From CAXMST01 sp963700785 (GTDB taxonomy: Bacteria; Actinomycetota; Thermoleophilia; Solirubrobacterales; 70-9), in NCBI GenBank assembly GCA_963700785.1, contig CAVOYZ010000021.1, positions 32,891 to 96,890 on the forward strand: a DNA stretch of 64,000 bases, given 5' to 3'. Under the pieces are notes generated by a model. That model did no database searches. It saw only the letters and a list, made by a program, of their open reading frames with translations, and was not told the origin of the DNA. A program made the translations under genes and the position numbers. Of this stretch, positions 8,918-17,818 are shown piece after piece; within the stretch, counting starts at the first letter, position 1; each line of letters starts with the position of its first letter.

Positions 8918-11344
8918 TCAGGGCAGCTTGCCGTCGAACGCGGCCTCGATCGCCTCGCCGATCTCCTCCACGTAGATGAACGAGAGGCCCTCGCGCTCGT
9001 GCTCGGGGATCTCGAGCACCTCGCCCTCGTTGCGCGCGGGGGCGATCACTCGCTTCAGTCCCGCCCGCTGAGCGGCCAGCGACTTCTCCTTCAGGCCGCC
9101 GACCGGCAGCACCTGGCCGGTGAGCGTGATCTCGCCGGTCATCGCCACGTCGTCGGCGACCGGCGTGTCGGTCAGCAGCGAGATCAGGGCGATCGTCATC
9201 GCCACCCCGGCGGACGGGCCGTCCTTCGGCACCGCGCCGGCCGGCACGTGCACGTGGATGTCGTGGGCGGCGAACCAGCCGTCCTCGAGCGCGGGCGCCG
9301 CGACGGCGACGTGACCGCGCACGTACGAGAGCGCCGCCTGCGCCGACTCCCTCATCACATCGCCGAGCTGACCGGTGATCGTCAGCTTGCCGCCGCCGGG
9401 CATCTGCGTCGCCTCGATGAACAGCACCTCGCCGCCGACCGGGGTCCAGGCGAGCCCGGTCGCGACCCCGGGTCGCCGGGTGCGGCGCCGGACCTCGGAG
9501 AAGAAGAGACGCCGACCGAGCAGCTCGCGCGCCCGTTTGGCCGAGACCGTGACCTTCTTCTTCTCCCGACCCTCGGCCCGCTCGCGGGCGATCTTGCGGC
9601 AGACGGTGCCGATCTGGCGCTCGAGGTTGCGGACGCCCGCCTCCCGCGTGTATTCCTCGGCGATCGCCTTCAGGGCGGCATCGGAGAAGGCGACCTGCGA
9701 GGCCGTGAGGCCGTTCTCCCCGATCTGGCGCGGGACCAGGTACCGCCTCGCGATGTGCCGCTTCTCGTCGAGCGTGTAGCCGGACAGCGGGATCACCTCC
9801 ATCCGGTCGCGGAGCGGGCCCGGCACCGTGTCGAGGATGTTCGCGGTGGCGATGAACATCACGTCCGAGAGGTCGAAGTCGAGGTCCAGGTAGTGGTCGC
9901 GGAAGGTGTCGTTCTGCGCCGGATCGAGCACCTCGAGCATCGCGCTCGCCGGGTCGCCGCGGAAGTCGGCGCCCATCTTGTCGATCTCGTCGATCATGAA
10001 GACCGGGTTCTTCGAGCCGGCATCCCGAAGCGCGCGGATGATCGTGCCCGGCATCGCCCCGATGTAGGTCCTGCGATGCCCGCGGATCTCGGCCTCATCG
10101 CGGACGCCGCCGACCGAGATCCGCTCGAAGTTGCGGCCCAGCGCCGAGGCGATCGAGCGGCCGAGGCTCGTCTTTCCGACCCCGGGAGGGCCGACGAAGC
10201 AGAGGATCGGCCCGCTCGAGTCGGGCTTCAGCTTGCGGACGGCGAGGTACTCGAGGATCCGGTCCTTGACCTTCTCGAGATCGTAGTGGTCGGCGTCGAG
10301 GACCCCGCGGGCGTGCTCGATGTCGAGGTTGTCCTCGGTGGTCGCGTCCCAGGGCAGCTCGATCATCCACTCGAGGTAGGTGCGGATCACCCCGTACTCG
10401 GCGGCGGCGGGTGGCAGCCGCTCGAGGCGGGACAGCTCGCGCTCAGCCGCCTTGGCCGCGTGCTCGGGCAACCCGGCCTGCGCGATCCGCTCGCGCAGCT
10501 CGTTCACCTCGGCCGCCTGCTCGTCACCCTCGCCGAGCTCGTCCTGGATCGCCTTCAGCTGCTCCCGCAGGTAGTACTCCCGCTGGCCCTTGTCGATCCC
10601 CTCCTGGACCTGGCTCTGGATCTTGGTCCCGATCTGGATCAGCTCGAGCTCGTGGGCGAGGATCTCCGCAAGCCGCCGCAAACGGGCGCCGACGTCGACC
10701 TGCTCGAGCAACTCCTGCTTCTCCGAAGCCGGAATCCGCAGCGCACCGGCGATCAGATGGGAGAGCGCCGAGGGGTCCTCGACGTTTGCGACCGCCAGCT
10801 GCAGCTCCTCGGGCAGGTAGGGGATCTGCTCGATGATCTGGCTGAAGGTCGCCTGCACGTTGCGGGTCAGCGCCTGCAGCTCCTTGCCCTCGTCGACGAC
10901 GTCCGGCAGCTCCTCGACCCGGGCGATCAGGTAGGGGTCGGTCGCGACGTAGTCGCCAATCCGGACCCGCTGAGTGCCCTGGACGAGGATCCGGATGGTG
11001 CCGTCGGGCACCTTCATCATCCGCGCCACCACGCCGGCGACCCCGACGGAGTGCAGTTGCTCGGGACCGGGCTCGTCGACATCGGGGTCGCGGGACGCGA
11101 CCAGCGTCAACGCACGGTCGCCGCTGAGCACATCATCGACCAGCCGGATCGAGCGCTCCTGTCCGACGGCCAGCGGCGTCAGGGTGGCCGGATAGGCGAC
11201 GATGTCGCGAAGCGGCAGCACCGGCATCGCCTCCGGCAGGGCCAGACCACTCGTCGAGCGGATCGCCTGCTCGAGCTCGTCGCCGCTGACGATCTCGATC
11301 GAGGGCCCGCCTTCGCCCTCGTCGAGTCCGAACTCGGACATCAT
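8918..11344 (-). CDS. lon: ATP-dependent protease Lon
   Basis: An 808-residue Lon of normal length: N-terminal substrate-binding domain (from PVLPLRDIVAYP), coiled-coil region, AAA+ ATPase with Walker A GPPGVGKTS (about residue 384) and Walker B VFMIDEIDKM, and a C-terminal serine protease domain with PKDGPSAG holding the catalytic Ser (about 710) and a Lys in GGLKEKSLAA (about 750). It degrades misfolded and regulatory proteins in the cytoplasm. The start overlaps the hsp20 stop (ATGA), so chaperone and protease form one stress operon. Confidence 0.98.
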   Translation of the reverse strand: MMSEFGLDEGEGGPSIEIVSGDELEQAIRSTSGLALPEAMPVLPLRDIVAYPATLTPLAVGQERSIRLVDDVLSGDRALTLVASRDPDVDEPGPEQLHSVGVAGVVARMMKVPDGTIRILVQGTQRVRIGDYVATDPYLIARVEELPDVVDEGKELQALTRNVQATFSQIIEQIPYLPEELQLAVANVEDPSALSHLIAGALRIPASEKQELLEQVDVGARLRRLAEILAHELELIQIGTKIQSQVQEGIDKGQREYYLREQLKAIQDELGEGDEQAAEVNELRERIAQAGLPEHAAKAAERELSRLERLPPAAAEYGVIRTYLEWMIELPWDATTEDNLDIEHARGVLDADHYDLEKVKDRILEYLAVRKLKPDSSGPILCFVGPPGVGKTSLGRSIASALGRNFERISVGGVRDEAEIRGHRRTYIGAMPGTIIRALRDAGSKNPVFMIDEIDKMGADFRGDPASAMLEVLDPAQNDTFRDHYLDLDFDLSDVMFIATANILDTVPGPLRDRMEVIPLSGYTLDEKRHIARRYLVPRQIGENGLTASQVAFSDAALKAIAEEYTREAGVRNLERQIGTVCRKIARERAEGREKKKVTVSAKRARELLGRRLFFSEVRRRTRRPGVATGLAWTPVGGEVLFIEATQMPGGGKLTITGQLGDVMRESAQAALSYVRGHVAVAAPALEDGWFAAHDIHVHVPAGAVPKDGPSAGVAMTIALISLLTDTPVADDVAMTGEITLTGQVLPVGGLKEKSLAAQRAGLKRVIAPARNEGEVLEIPEHEREGLSFIYVEEIGEAIEAAFDGKLP

Positions 11345-11805
11345 TCGGCCCGCTCGATCGGCACCTTCCGGGCGGACGGCTCCACCACCTTGACGGGCAA
11401 CTCGATCCGCAGGATGCCGTCCTCGAAGGTCGCGCTCGCCTCCTCGGCGACAACCTCGACGCCGAGCTCGATCACGCGGCGGAAGGCCCCGGTGGGAATC
11501 TCCACCTGCTGGTAGGCGCGCCCCTCGGTCTCACGCACGGGTCGCGAGCCGGACATGATCAGCTCGCGGCCCGAGATCTCGAGGCTGACCGCATCGGGGT
11601 CGACGCCGGCGAGGTCGGCCTTGACGATCGCCCTCGGGCCCCGCCCGGACTCCTCCGGCTTGCAGTAGTAGACGTCGACGCGCGGCGCGAAGGCCCCGGG
11701 GCGACGTCCACCGGTCGGCGCCCGGGACCAGGCGTCGCCGAAGAACTCGTCCATCTCGCGACGGATCCGCTCGATATTGACCAGCAACTCTCGCTGTCTC
11801 GCCAT
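11341..11805 (-). CDS. Small heat shock protein, Hsp20/alpha-crystallin family
   Basis: A 154-residue protein with an alpha-crystallin domain (about 40-140) including the strand motif VSLEISGRELIMSG and the C-terminal GILRIELPVK segment. It holds unfolding proteins in a soluble state. It is the first gene of a two-gene operon with lon. TAATCT lies 8 bases before the ATG, so the mRNA appears leaderless. I see no clear HAIR or CIRCE element upstream. Confidence 0.93.
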   Translation of the reverse strand: MARQRELLVNIERIRREMDEFFGDAWSRAPTGGRRPGAFAPRVDVYYCKPEESGRGPRAIVKADLAGVDPDAVSLEISGRELIMSGSRPVRETEGRAYQQVEIPTGAFRRVIELGVEVVAEEASATFEDGILRIELPVKVVEPSARKVPIERAE

Positions 11806-11813
11806 CGAGTTCC

Positions 11814-11819
11814 AGATTA
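11814..11819 (-). promoter_or_regulatory. -10 box of hsp20-lon (leaderless type)
   Basis: TAATCT on the minus strand, 8 bases before the hsp20 ATG. Confidence 0.45.
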
Positions 11820-11850
11820 GTCCAGTCGCCCGGCCGGGGCCGACGGCACC

Positions 11851-12624
11851 TCAGAGCTCCCAGCTCGAACCGGTGGCCGCAAGCTCGACGGCGCCCGAGA
11901 ACCGCGCCTGCGCCTGAGCCAGGATCCGCCCCCGATCGAGTGAATCGGAGAAGTGGGTGAGCACCAGCCGGCCGACACCGGCGCGCGCGGCGAGCTCGGC
12001 GGCCTCAGCGCCGCTCATGTGGCCGCGCCGCTCGGCGGGCCCGGCCTCGTCATCGGCATCCCGCAGGGTCGCCTCCGCGAGCAGCACCTCGGCCCCGCCC
12101 GCGGCGCGCTCGAGTCGCTCGTTCGCGCGGCAATCGGCCCCGTAGACGAACCGGCCGCCCGACGGAGCGATCAGCTCGACCGCGTGGGTGAGCGTGTAGT
12201 GGGGCACCTCGTGCAGCCGCACCCGCAGCGGGCCGAGCTCGAGCTCGCCGTTGGTCACGTAGTCGGCCGGCGCGAAGGCACTGTCGATCAGCCGATCGCT
12301 TCCCCAGATCGCGACCAGCCCGCGCAGCGCCTCGGTACCGCCGGGCGGCAACGCCAGCGGCACCCGCTCGCGGGTCGAGTCGCGCCGCCCACCGAGGGTC
12401 AGGGCATAGCCGAGGGGGACCAGATCGAGAACGTGATCGGCGTGGATGTGGCTGATCAGGATCTGGTCGAGCTCGTCGCAGGCGATCCGCTCGCGGAGCT
12501 TGCCGACGACGCCGTTGCCGCAATCGATCAGCAGCCTGTAGCCGTCCTCCTCGACCAGGTATCCGCTGCAGGCGCCACCGGCGTCCTCCCATGCGGGCGA
12601 CTTGCCGAGAACGGTGACGCGCAC
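11851..12624 (-). CDS. MBL-fold metallo-hydrolase, RNase Z-like
   Basis: About 257 residues from the GTG at 12624 (VRVTVLGKSPAW). The metallo-beta-lactamase motif HIHADHVLDL is present, along with an early LIDCGNG and later Asp/His ligands (VYGADCRANE; LTHFSDS). The layout resembles short RNase Z/arylsulfatase-type hydrolases acting on tRNA 3' ends or phosphodiesters. The exact substrate is not decidable. A longer in-frame extension upstream has no family similarity and was dropped. Confidence 0.85.
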   Translation of the reverse strand: MRVTVLGKSPAWEDAGGACSGYLVEEDGYRLLIDCGNGVVGKLRERIACDELDQILISHIHADHVLDLVPLGYALTLGGRRDSTRERVPLALPPGGTEALRGLVAIWGSDRLIDSAFAPADYVTNGELELGPLRVRLHEVPHYTLTHAVELIAPSGGRFVYGADCRANERLERAAGGAEVLLAEATLRDADDEAGPAERRGHMSGAEAAELAARAGVGRLVLTHFSDSLDRGRILAQAQARFSGAVELAATGSSWEL

Positions 12625-12659
12625 GACGGGGACTGTAGGGGTAGGACGCGGTCGGCAGC

Positions 12660-12905
12660 CTAGGCGGCGGCCGGGAGGGCAGCGGTGACCCCGGCCCCGC
12701 CCGGGTCCGACTCCGACCGGATCAGCAGCGCCGGCTGGGTCGGTGGCACGAGTCCATCGGGGGAGTGCGGGCGGAAGGTCGAGCACGGCTCGTCGAGCTC
12801 GAGCGCGCAGAGCATCCGTCGGCCGAAGTAGCAATCAGCGCAGCTCGGCTTCACCTTGCGGCGGGCCGCCCCGGTCGCTGCTGCGCTCGACTTCCTCTGA
12901 CTCAC
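12660..12905 (-). CDS. Small Cys-motif actinobacterial protein
   Basis: An 81-residue protein from the GTG at 12905. It carries CADCYFGRRMLCALELDEPC followed by STFRPHSPDGL. This CxxCYF...LCAL...PCxTFRP pattern recurs in short conserved actinobacterial proteins of unknown function; the four cysteines could bind zinc or an Fe-S cluster (inference). It sits 35 bp upstream of the MBL hydrolase gene and points the same way, so it may be co-transcribed. Confidence 0.65.
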   Translation of the reverse strand: MSQRKSSAAATGAARRKVKPSCADCYFGRRMLCALELDEPCSTFRPHSPDGLVPPTQPALLIRSESDPGGAGVTAALPAAA

Positions 12906-13130
12906 TCTGATCCCCCATCGGTCGGACTGCGTTGCGCGCCGGACACTGGCACGGAAGCGATCCGCGCGCAGGCGGCCAGAGCGCAAATTGCGGCTTGGAC
13001 CCGCTGCCGTTGTTTGTCGCAAAACCCGCAATGGGGAGCACGCAACCCGCTCTTTGGGAGGCCGGGACCGGCGGCCCGGCGGCCGCCTCGGGAGGGCCCG
13101 CTGGGCCGTTACCTCGGCTGGCGGGAGGGG

Positions 13131-13136
13131 TATAAT
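13131..13136 (+). promoter_or_regulatory. -10 box TATAAT, leaderless start of the hydroxylase gene
   Basis: A perfect TATAAT lies 7 bases before the ATG at 13144, in an otherwise very GC-rich stretch. Confidence 0.6.
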
Positions 13137-13143
13137 TCCACCG

Positions 13144-13770
13144 ATGGCGCACGAACGCACCGAGCGACTGGCGGCGTCCCCGCCGCTGTTCGAGAACCGG
13201 ATCCTCGATTTCTTCTCGAGGGTCCACCCGAGTGTTCCCGCGATCGTCTTCGTGCCGGTCGTGGTGATCTGCGTCTGGGCCGGCGTCGACGCCGGCGAGA
13301 GCGCGCTGGCGACGATCGGCCTGTTCGCCGCCGGCCTCCTGATCTGGACTTTGACCGAGTACTGGCTGCACCGGCTGGTCTTCCACTGGCAGCCGAGCTT
13401 CAGAGGTGGCGACCAGCTCCACTTCATCATCCACGGCGTTCACCACGACCACCCGAACGATCCACTTCGGCTGGTGATGCCGCCGGCGGTCGCGATCCCG
13501 CTCGCCGCTCTGTTCTTCTGGCTGTTCACCCTGATCTTCGGCACCCCGGCCGCGTATCCCCTGTTCGCCGGTTTCATTCTCGGGTACCTGGTCTATGACT
13601 ACACACACTTCTACCTCCATCACGCAACGCCGAAATCGAAGTTCGGCAAGCGACTGCGCGAGGGGCACATGCGCCACCACTTCCAGGACCATCGCTTCGG
13701 GTTCGGCGTCTCCTCCCCGCTCTGGGATGCGGTGTTCCAGACGATGCCGCGACGCCGCAAGGTCGAGTAG
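13144..13770 (+). CDS. Sterol desaturase/fatty acid hydroxylase family protein
   Basis: A 208-residue integral membrane di-iron enzyme. The histidine boxes HRLVFH, HGVHHDHP, HFYLHH and HMRHHF are all visible, with about four membrane segments between them. The length and the HGVHHDHPNDP motif resemble fatty acid 2-hydroxylase catalytic domains, which hydroxylate acyl chains of membrane lipids; carotenoid hydroxylase is an alternative. The ATG follows TATAAT closely, so the transcript is probably leaderless. Confidence 0.9.
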   Translation: MAHERTERLAASPPLFENRILDFFSRVHPSVPAIVFVPVVVICVWAGVDAGESALATIGLFAAGLLIWTLTEYWLHRLVFHWQPSFRGGDQLHFIIHGVHHDHPNDPLRLVMPPAVAIPLAALFFWLFTLIFGTPAAYPLFAGFILGYLVYDYTHFYLHHATPKSKFGKRLREGHMRHHFQDHRFGFGVSSPLWDAVFQTMPRRRKVE

Positions 13771-13794
13771 CAGCCTCCAATCAGACTCAGGGCA

Positions 13795-13814
13795 AAGTGT
13801 GGAATTCCACACTT
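13795..13814. promoter_or_regulatory. Perfect 20-bp palindrome, candidate operator
   Basis: AAGTGTGGAATTCCACACTT reads the same on both strands. It lies between the hydroxylase stop and the DNA-binding protein gene at 13882. A TATGCT box at 13818-13823 places the palindrome over the -35/spacer region of the likely promoter, ideal for repression by a dimeric regulator, possibly the downstream protein itself. Confidence 0.6.
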
Positions 13815-13817
13815 GTC

Positions 13818-13823
13818 TATGCT
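13818..13823 (+). promoter_or_regulatory. -10 box for the gene at 13882
   Basis: TATGCT four bases downstream of the 20-bp palindrome; the expected leader is about 50 bases before the ATG at 13882. Confidence 0.4.
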
Positions 13824-13881
13824 CGTGTGACTAACCCACCGGGCGCCCCGCCCGGCGGAACCCCACCACAGGGATGTGCTG

Positions 13882-14286
13882 ATGACCACTTCAGAAGCGG
13901 TTGACAAGGCCCGCGCGTTGCTCGAGCAACGACGCGGCGAGTTGAAGCGCGAGCTCGCGCAGATCGAGCAGGCCCTCTCCGGGCTCGGCGGCGGACGCCG
14001 CGGACCAGGCCGGCCGCGGGGCCCTGCCTCGAAGTCGACCGGCGGCAAGCGGCGGCGGCGGAGGCGCGGAGGCACCCGGGCCGATCACGCCTACAAGTAC
14101 GTGTCCGCCCACCCGGGCGCGACGGCCTCCGAGGTCGCCAGCTCGATGGGGATCAAGCCGAACTACGTCTACCGCGTGATGGCCGAGCTGGAGAAGGACG
14201 GCCGCGTCCGCAAGGACGGCAAGGGCTACCACGCGACGGCCGACTCAGGTGCGGCCGACAGCGGCTCCGGCGACAGCCAGGGGTGA
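13882..14286 (+). CDS. DNA-binding protein with AT-hook-like basic region and winged helix
   Basis: A 134-residue protein in three parts: an N-terminal coiled coil (about residues 5-40), a Gly/Arg/Lys-rich linker with AT-hook-like GPGRPRGP and KRRRRRRGG, and a compact helix-turn-helix (GATASEVASSMGIKPNYVYR, then MAELEKDGRVRKDGKGYH). It looks like a small nucleoid-associated protein or regulator. The ATG at 13882 is preceded by an AGGG Shine-Dalgarno sequence; a GTG six bases earlier is an alternative. The perfect palindrome upstream suggests autoregulation (inference). Confidence 0.75.
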   Translation: MTTSEAVDKARALLEQRRGELKRELAQIEQALSGLGGGRRGPGRPRGPASKSTGGKRRRRRRGGTRADHAYKYVSAHPGATASEVASSMGIKPNYVYRVMAELEKDGRVRKDGKGYHATADSGAADSGSGDSQG

Positions 14287-14346
14287 GCCCTTCTCGGCGC
14301 CGGGGCGCAACCAAACGGTTCACTCGCGTCAACGGCGCTCGCCTTC

Positions 14347-15465
14347 GTGGGCGCGCTCGCGGGGATCGCGGCCCTGCTGCTGCCGGCGATTCCGGCCCAG
14401 GCCTCGGAGCGCTCGACCGCGGACCGGCAGCTGCTGAGCTCGATCCGCGACCTGACCGAGCCGATCGGCGGGCCGCCGCTGGCGATCGCTGTCGTCCAGC
14501 GCGGTGCCGAGCGCAGGGTCTACCGCAGCGGCGTCGCCGAGCTCGCCGGCGACCGCAGCGCCAACGCTCGCCAGAGGATGCGGATCGCGAGCACCTCGAA
14601 GGCGATCTCCGGTGGCGTCGCGCTCTCGCTCATCGCCGAGGGCACGCTGGCGCTGGACGACACGATCGGCGACTGGCTACCCGATCAGCCGGTCGCCTGG
14701 CACGGGGTAACCCTGAGTGAGCTGCTCAACCACACCAGCGGCCTGCCCGACTTCAGCGGCAGCCAGGCGTTCCGGGACGCCGTCACGGCCTCGCCCGAGG
14801 TAGCGCCTCCGCCGCGCGCCCTGCTCGGCTACGTGGCCGGTGAGCCGCTCAACTTCACGCCCGGAACCGACTACGAGTACTCGAACTCCGACAACGTCGC
14901 GGTCGGCCTGATCGTCCAGGCCGCGACCGGCAGCGGCTACCCGGCGGCGCTGCGGCGCCAGGTCTTCAAGCCACTCGGAATGGGGCGCAGCCTGCTCTCG
15001 CCGGCGCTAGACATCCAGGAGCCGGCGATCCACGGCTACAGCTACTTCGCGAGCGGCGCGATCGAGGACGTGACCAACGTGGTCGCATTCGGCGGCTGGG
15101 CCTGGGCCTCGGGCGGGATCGTCTCGACACCCGGGAACCTGAACAAGTTCATTCGCGGCTACGCCGGCGGGGAGCTGTTCGGCGGCCCGACCCGCGCCGC
15201 GCAGTACACGTTCGTCCCCGGCGCCAGCTCCTCGCCGCCGGGGCCGGGCAAGAACTCGGCCGGGCTGGCGCTGTTCCGCTACGAGACCAACTGCGGCACG
15301 GTCTTCGGCCACACCGGCTCGATCCTCGGCTACACGCAGCTGATCGCCGCCAGCCGCAACGGCCGGCGGTCGCTCACCTTCACGATCTCCACACAGGTCG
15401 ACGACGCACTGCTCCCCGCCCTGCGCCGGGCGGAGCGCCGCGCCGTCTGCGCCGCGCTGGCCTGA
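14347..15465 (+). CDS. Serine hydrolase, beta-lactamase/D-Ala-D-Ala carboxypeptidase family
   Basis: A 372-residue secreted protein. The GTG start gives a signal peptide ending near AIPAQA (residue 19). The class C/penicillin-binding fold is marked by SxxK (STSK), the YSN tyrosine motif in DYEYSNSDN, and an HTG motif (FGHTGS) replacing KTG. Relatives cleave peptidoglycan peptides, beta-lactams or esters; the substrate is not predictable. It converges with mdh, whose stop is 14 bp away. Confidence 0.9.
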   Translation: MGALAGIAALLLPAIPAQASERSTADRQLLSSIRDLTEPIGGPPLAIAVVQRGAERRVYRSGVAELAGDRSANARQRMRIASTSKAISGGVALSLIAEGTLALDDTIGDWLPDQPVAWHGVTLSELLNHTSGLPDFSGSQAFRDAVTASPEVAPPPRALLGYVAGEPLNFTPGTDYEYSNSDNVAVGLIVQAATGSGYPAALRRQVFKPLGMGRSLLSPALDIQEPAIHGYSYFASGAIEDVTNVVAFGGWAWASGGIVSTPGNLNKFIRGYAGGELFGGPTRAAQYTFVPGASSSPPGPGKNSAGLALFRYETNCGTVFGHTGSILGYTQLIAASRNGRRSLTFTISTQVDDALLPALRRAERRAVCAALA

Positions 15466-15480
15466 GAGCCGGCCGGGCTC
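15466..15480. terminator. Weak hairpin between converging genes
   Basis: GAGCC-GGCCG-GGCTC forms a 5-bp stem between the serine hydrolase stop and the mdh stop; no T-run follows, so terminator function is only suggested by its position. Confidence 0.25.
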
Positions 15481-16468
15481 AGCCGATCAGGCCGAGCTCG
15501 CGGACCGTGTCGCGCTCGCCCTTGAGCTCGTCCACGGAGGCGTCGATCCGCGCCCGCGAGAAGTCGCTGATCTCGAGCCCCTCGACAATCTCGTAGGAGC
15601 CGCCCGAGCAGCGGCAGGGGAACGACGAGATCACGCCCTCCTCGACGCCGTAGCTGCCGTCCGAGGGGATCGCCATCGAGACCCAGTCGCCGTCCGGGGT
15701 GCCGTTGACCCAGTCGTGGATGTGGCTGATCGCGGCGTTCGCGGCCGACGCGGCGCTCGACGCGCCACGGGCATCGATGATCGCGGCGCCGCGCTTCGCC
15801 ACGGTCGGGATGAAGTCATCCTCGATCCAGCCCTGGTCCCCGACCCTCTCGGCCGCGTTGTCGCCGGCGACCTCGGCGTTGAAGATGTCCGGGTACTGGG
15901 TGGCGGAGTGGTTGCCCCAGATCGTCATCCTCGTGATCTCCGAGACCCCGGCCCCGGTCTTCGCAGCGAGCTGGCTGATCGCGCGGTTGTGATCGAGCCG
16001 GGTCATCGCCGTGAAGCGCTCGTTCGGCACGTCCGGCGCGTGGCTCATCGCGATCAGGCAGTTGGTGTTCGCGGGGTTGCCGACGACCAGCACCCGGACG
16101 TCGGCGTCGGCGCCGGCGTTGATCGCCTCGCCCTGCGGCTTGAAGATCCCCCCGTTCGCCTCGAGCAGGTCGCCGCGCTCCATGCCCGGCCCGCGCGGCC
16201 GGGCGCCGACCAGCAGCCCGACGCCGCAGCCGTCGAACGCCTGCACTGGATCGTCGTGGATGTCGATTCCCGCGAGCAGCGGGAAGGCGCAGTCGTCGAG
16301 CTCCATCGCGGTGCCCTCCGCCGCCTTCACCGCGTCGGGGATCTCGAGCAGGTTCAGGTGGACCGGCGTCTCCGGCCCGAGCATCTGGCCCGAGGCGACT
16401 CGGAACAGCAGCGCGTAGCCGATCTGGCCGGCGGCGCCGGTCACGGTTACTTTCACGGGGGTGCTCAA
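15479..16468 (-). CDS. mdh: Malate dehydrogenase
   Basis: A 329-residue NAD-dependent malate dehydrogenase. It has the Rossmann motif GAAGQIG (about residues 11-17), substrate arginines in RPRGPGMERGDLL and LDHNRAI, and the catalytic His in IWGNHSATQYPD. It interconverts malate and oxaloacetate in the TCA cycle. The start is TTG, with a strong GGAGGA Shine-Dalgarno 8-9 bases upstream. It follows icd in the same direction with a 59-bp gap, forming a TCA pair. Confidence 0.97.
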   Translation of the reverse strand: MSTPVKVTVTGAAGQIGYALLFRVASGQMLGPETPVHLNLLEIPDAVKAAEGTAMELDDCAFPLLAGIDIHDDPVQAFDGCGVGLLVGARPRGPGMERGDLLEANGGIFKPQGEAINAGADADVRVLVVGNPANTNCLIAMSHAPDVPNERFTAMTRLDHNRAISQLAAKTGAGVSEITRMTIWGNHSATQYPDIFNAEVAGDNAAERVGDQGWIEDDFIPTVAKRGAAIIDARGASSAASAANAAISHIHDWVNGTPDGDWVSMAIPSDGSYGVEEGVISSFPCRCSGGSYEIVEGLEISDFSRARIDASVDELKGERDTVRELGLIG

Positions 16469-16527
16469 GGGATTCGTCCTCCTCGGTTCGGTGTTGTCTG
16501 CAAGATCGGGCGCTGGAGGCTAGACGC

Positions 16528-17742
16528 CTACGCCATCGCCTGCTCCAGGTTCTCGTCGATCGACGCGAGGAACTCCTGGGTCGTCTGCCACTCCTGATCG
16601 GGGCCGACGAGCAGCGCCAGGTCCTTGGTCATCTTGCCGCTCTCGACGGTCTCGATGCAGACCCGCTCGAGCGTCTCGGCGAAGCCGCCGACCTCGGGCG
16701 TCCCGTCGAGTCGCGCCCGGGCGGCGAGGCCGCGGGTCCAGGCGAAGATCGAGGCGATCGGGTTGGTCGAGGTCGGGTTTCCCTTCTGGTGCTCGCGGTA
16801 GTGGCGGGTGACGGTCCCGTGCGCCGCCTCGGCCTCGACGGTGTCGCCGTCGGGGGTCATCAAGACGCTGGTCATCAGCCCGAGCGAGCCGAAGCCCTGG
16901 GCGACGGTGTCGGACTGGACGTCGCCGTCGTAGTTCTTGCAGGCCCAGACGTAGCCCCCCTCCCACTTCAGGGCCGCGGCGACCATGTCGTCGATCAGCC
17001 GGTGCTCGTAGGTGATGCCGGCGGCCTCGAAGGCGTCGGCGAACTCGGTCTCGTAGACCTCCTGGAACAGGTCCTTGAAGCGCCCGTCGTACTTCTTCAG
17101 GATCGTGTTCTTGGTCGACAGGTAGACCGGGTAGCCGCGGTCGAGCCCGTAGCGCATCGATGCGCGGGCGAAGTCGCGGATCGAGGAGTCGAGGTTGTAC
17201 ATCGACAGCGCGACGCCGCCGCCGGGGAAGTCATAGACCTCGAGCTCGACCGGCTCCGAGCCGTCCCTGGGCGTGTAGGTCATGGTCAGCGTTCCCTCGC
17301 CGGGGACGACCAGATCGGTCGCCCGGTACTGGTCGGCGAAGGCGTGGCGGCCGATGATGATCGGCTCGGTCCAGCCCGGGACCAGGCGCGGGATGTTCGA
17401 GATCACGATCGGCTCGCGGAAGATCACGCCGCCGAGGATGTTGCGGATCGTCCCGTTCGGCGAGCGGTACATCTCGGTCAGCCCGAACTCCTCGACCCGG
17501 GCCTCGTCGGGGGTGATCGTCGCGCACTTGACCCCGACCCCGTGCTCCTGGATCGCGTGCGCCGCGTCGACCGTGATCTGATCGGAGGTCTCCTCCCGCT
17601 TCTGGATCGAGAGATCGAAGTAGCGGAGATCCACGTCGAGGTAGGGCAGGATCAGCTGCTCCTTGATGAACTGCCAGATGATCCGGGTCATCTCGTCGCC
17701 GTCGAGCTCGACGATCGGGTTGTCGACCTTGATCTTCGCCAT
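16528..17742 (-). CDS. icd: NADP-dependent isocitrate dehydrogenase
   Basis: A 404-residue homodimeric, eukaryote-type IDH. Substrate residues lie in YRSPNGTIRNILGG, with metal-binding YDGDVQSD and coenzyme-binding EAAHGTVTRHY. It converts isocitrate to 2-oxoglutarate. GGGAGGA lies 11 bases upstream of the ATG. It is the first gene of the icd-mdh pair. The AidB-like gene starts divergently 77 bp away. Confidence 0.97.
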   Translation of the reverse strand: MAKIKVDNPIVELDGDEMTRIIWQFIKEQLILPYLDVDLRYFDLSIQKREETSDQITVDAAHAIQEHGVGVKCATITPDEARVEEFGLTEMYRSPNGTIRNILGGVIFREPIVISNIPRLVPGWTEPIIIGRHAFADQYRATDLVVPGEGTLTMTYTPRDGSEPVELEVYDFPGGGVALSMYNLDSSIRDFARASMRYGLDRGYPVYLSTKNTILKKYDGRFKDLFQEVYETEFADAFEAAGITYEHRLIDDMVAAALKWEGGYVWACKNYDGDVQSDTVAQGFGSLGLMTSVLMTPDGDTVEAEAAHGTVTRHYREHQKGNPTSTNPIASIFAWTRGLAARARLDGTPEVGGFAETLERVCIETVESGKMTKDLALLVGPDQEWQTTQEFLASIDENLEQAMA

Positions 17743-17818
17743 CTGAATGCATTCCTCCCGAGTCTCGGACGTGGGCGCCGCACCCTATCGAGGGACCGCG
17801 GCATGGGATGATGTGCGG

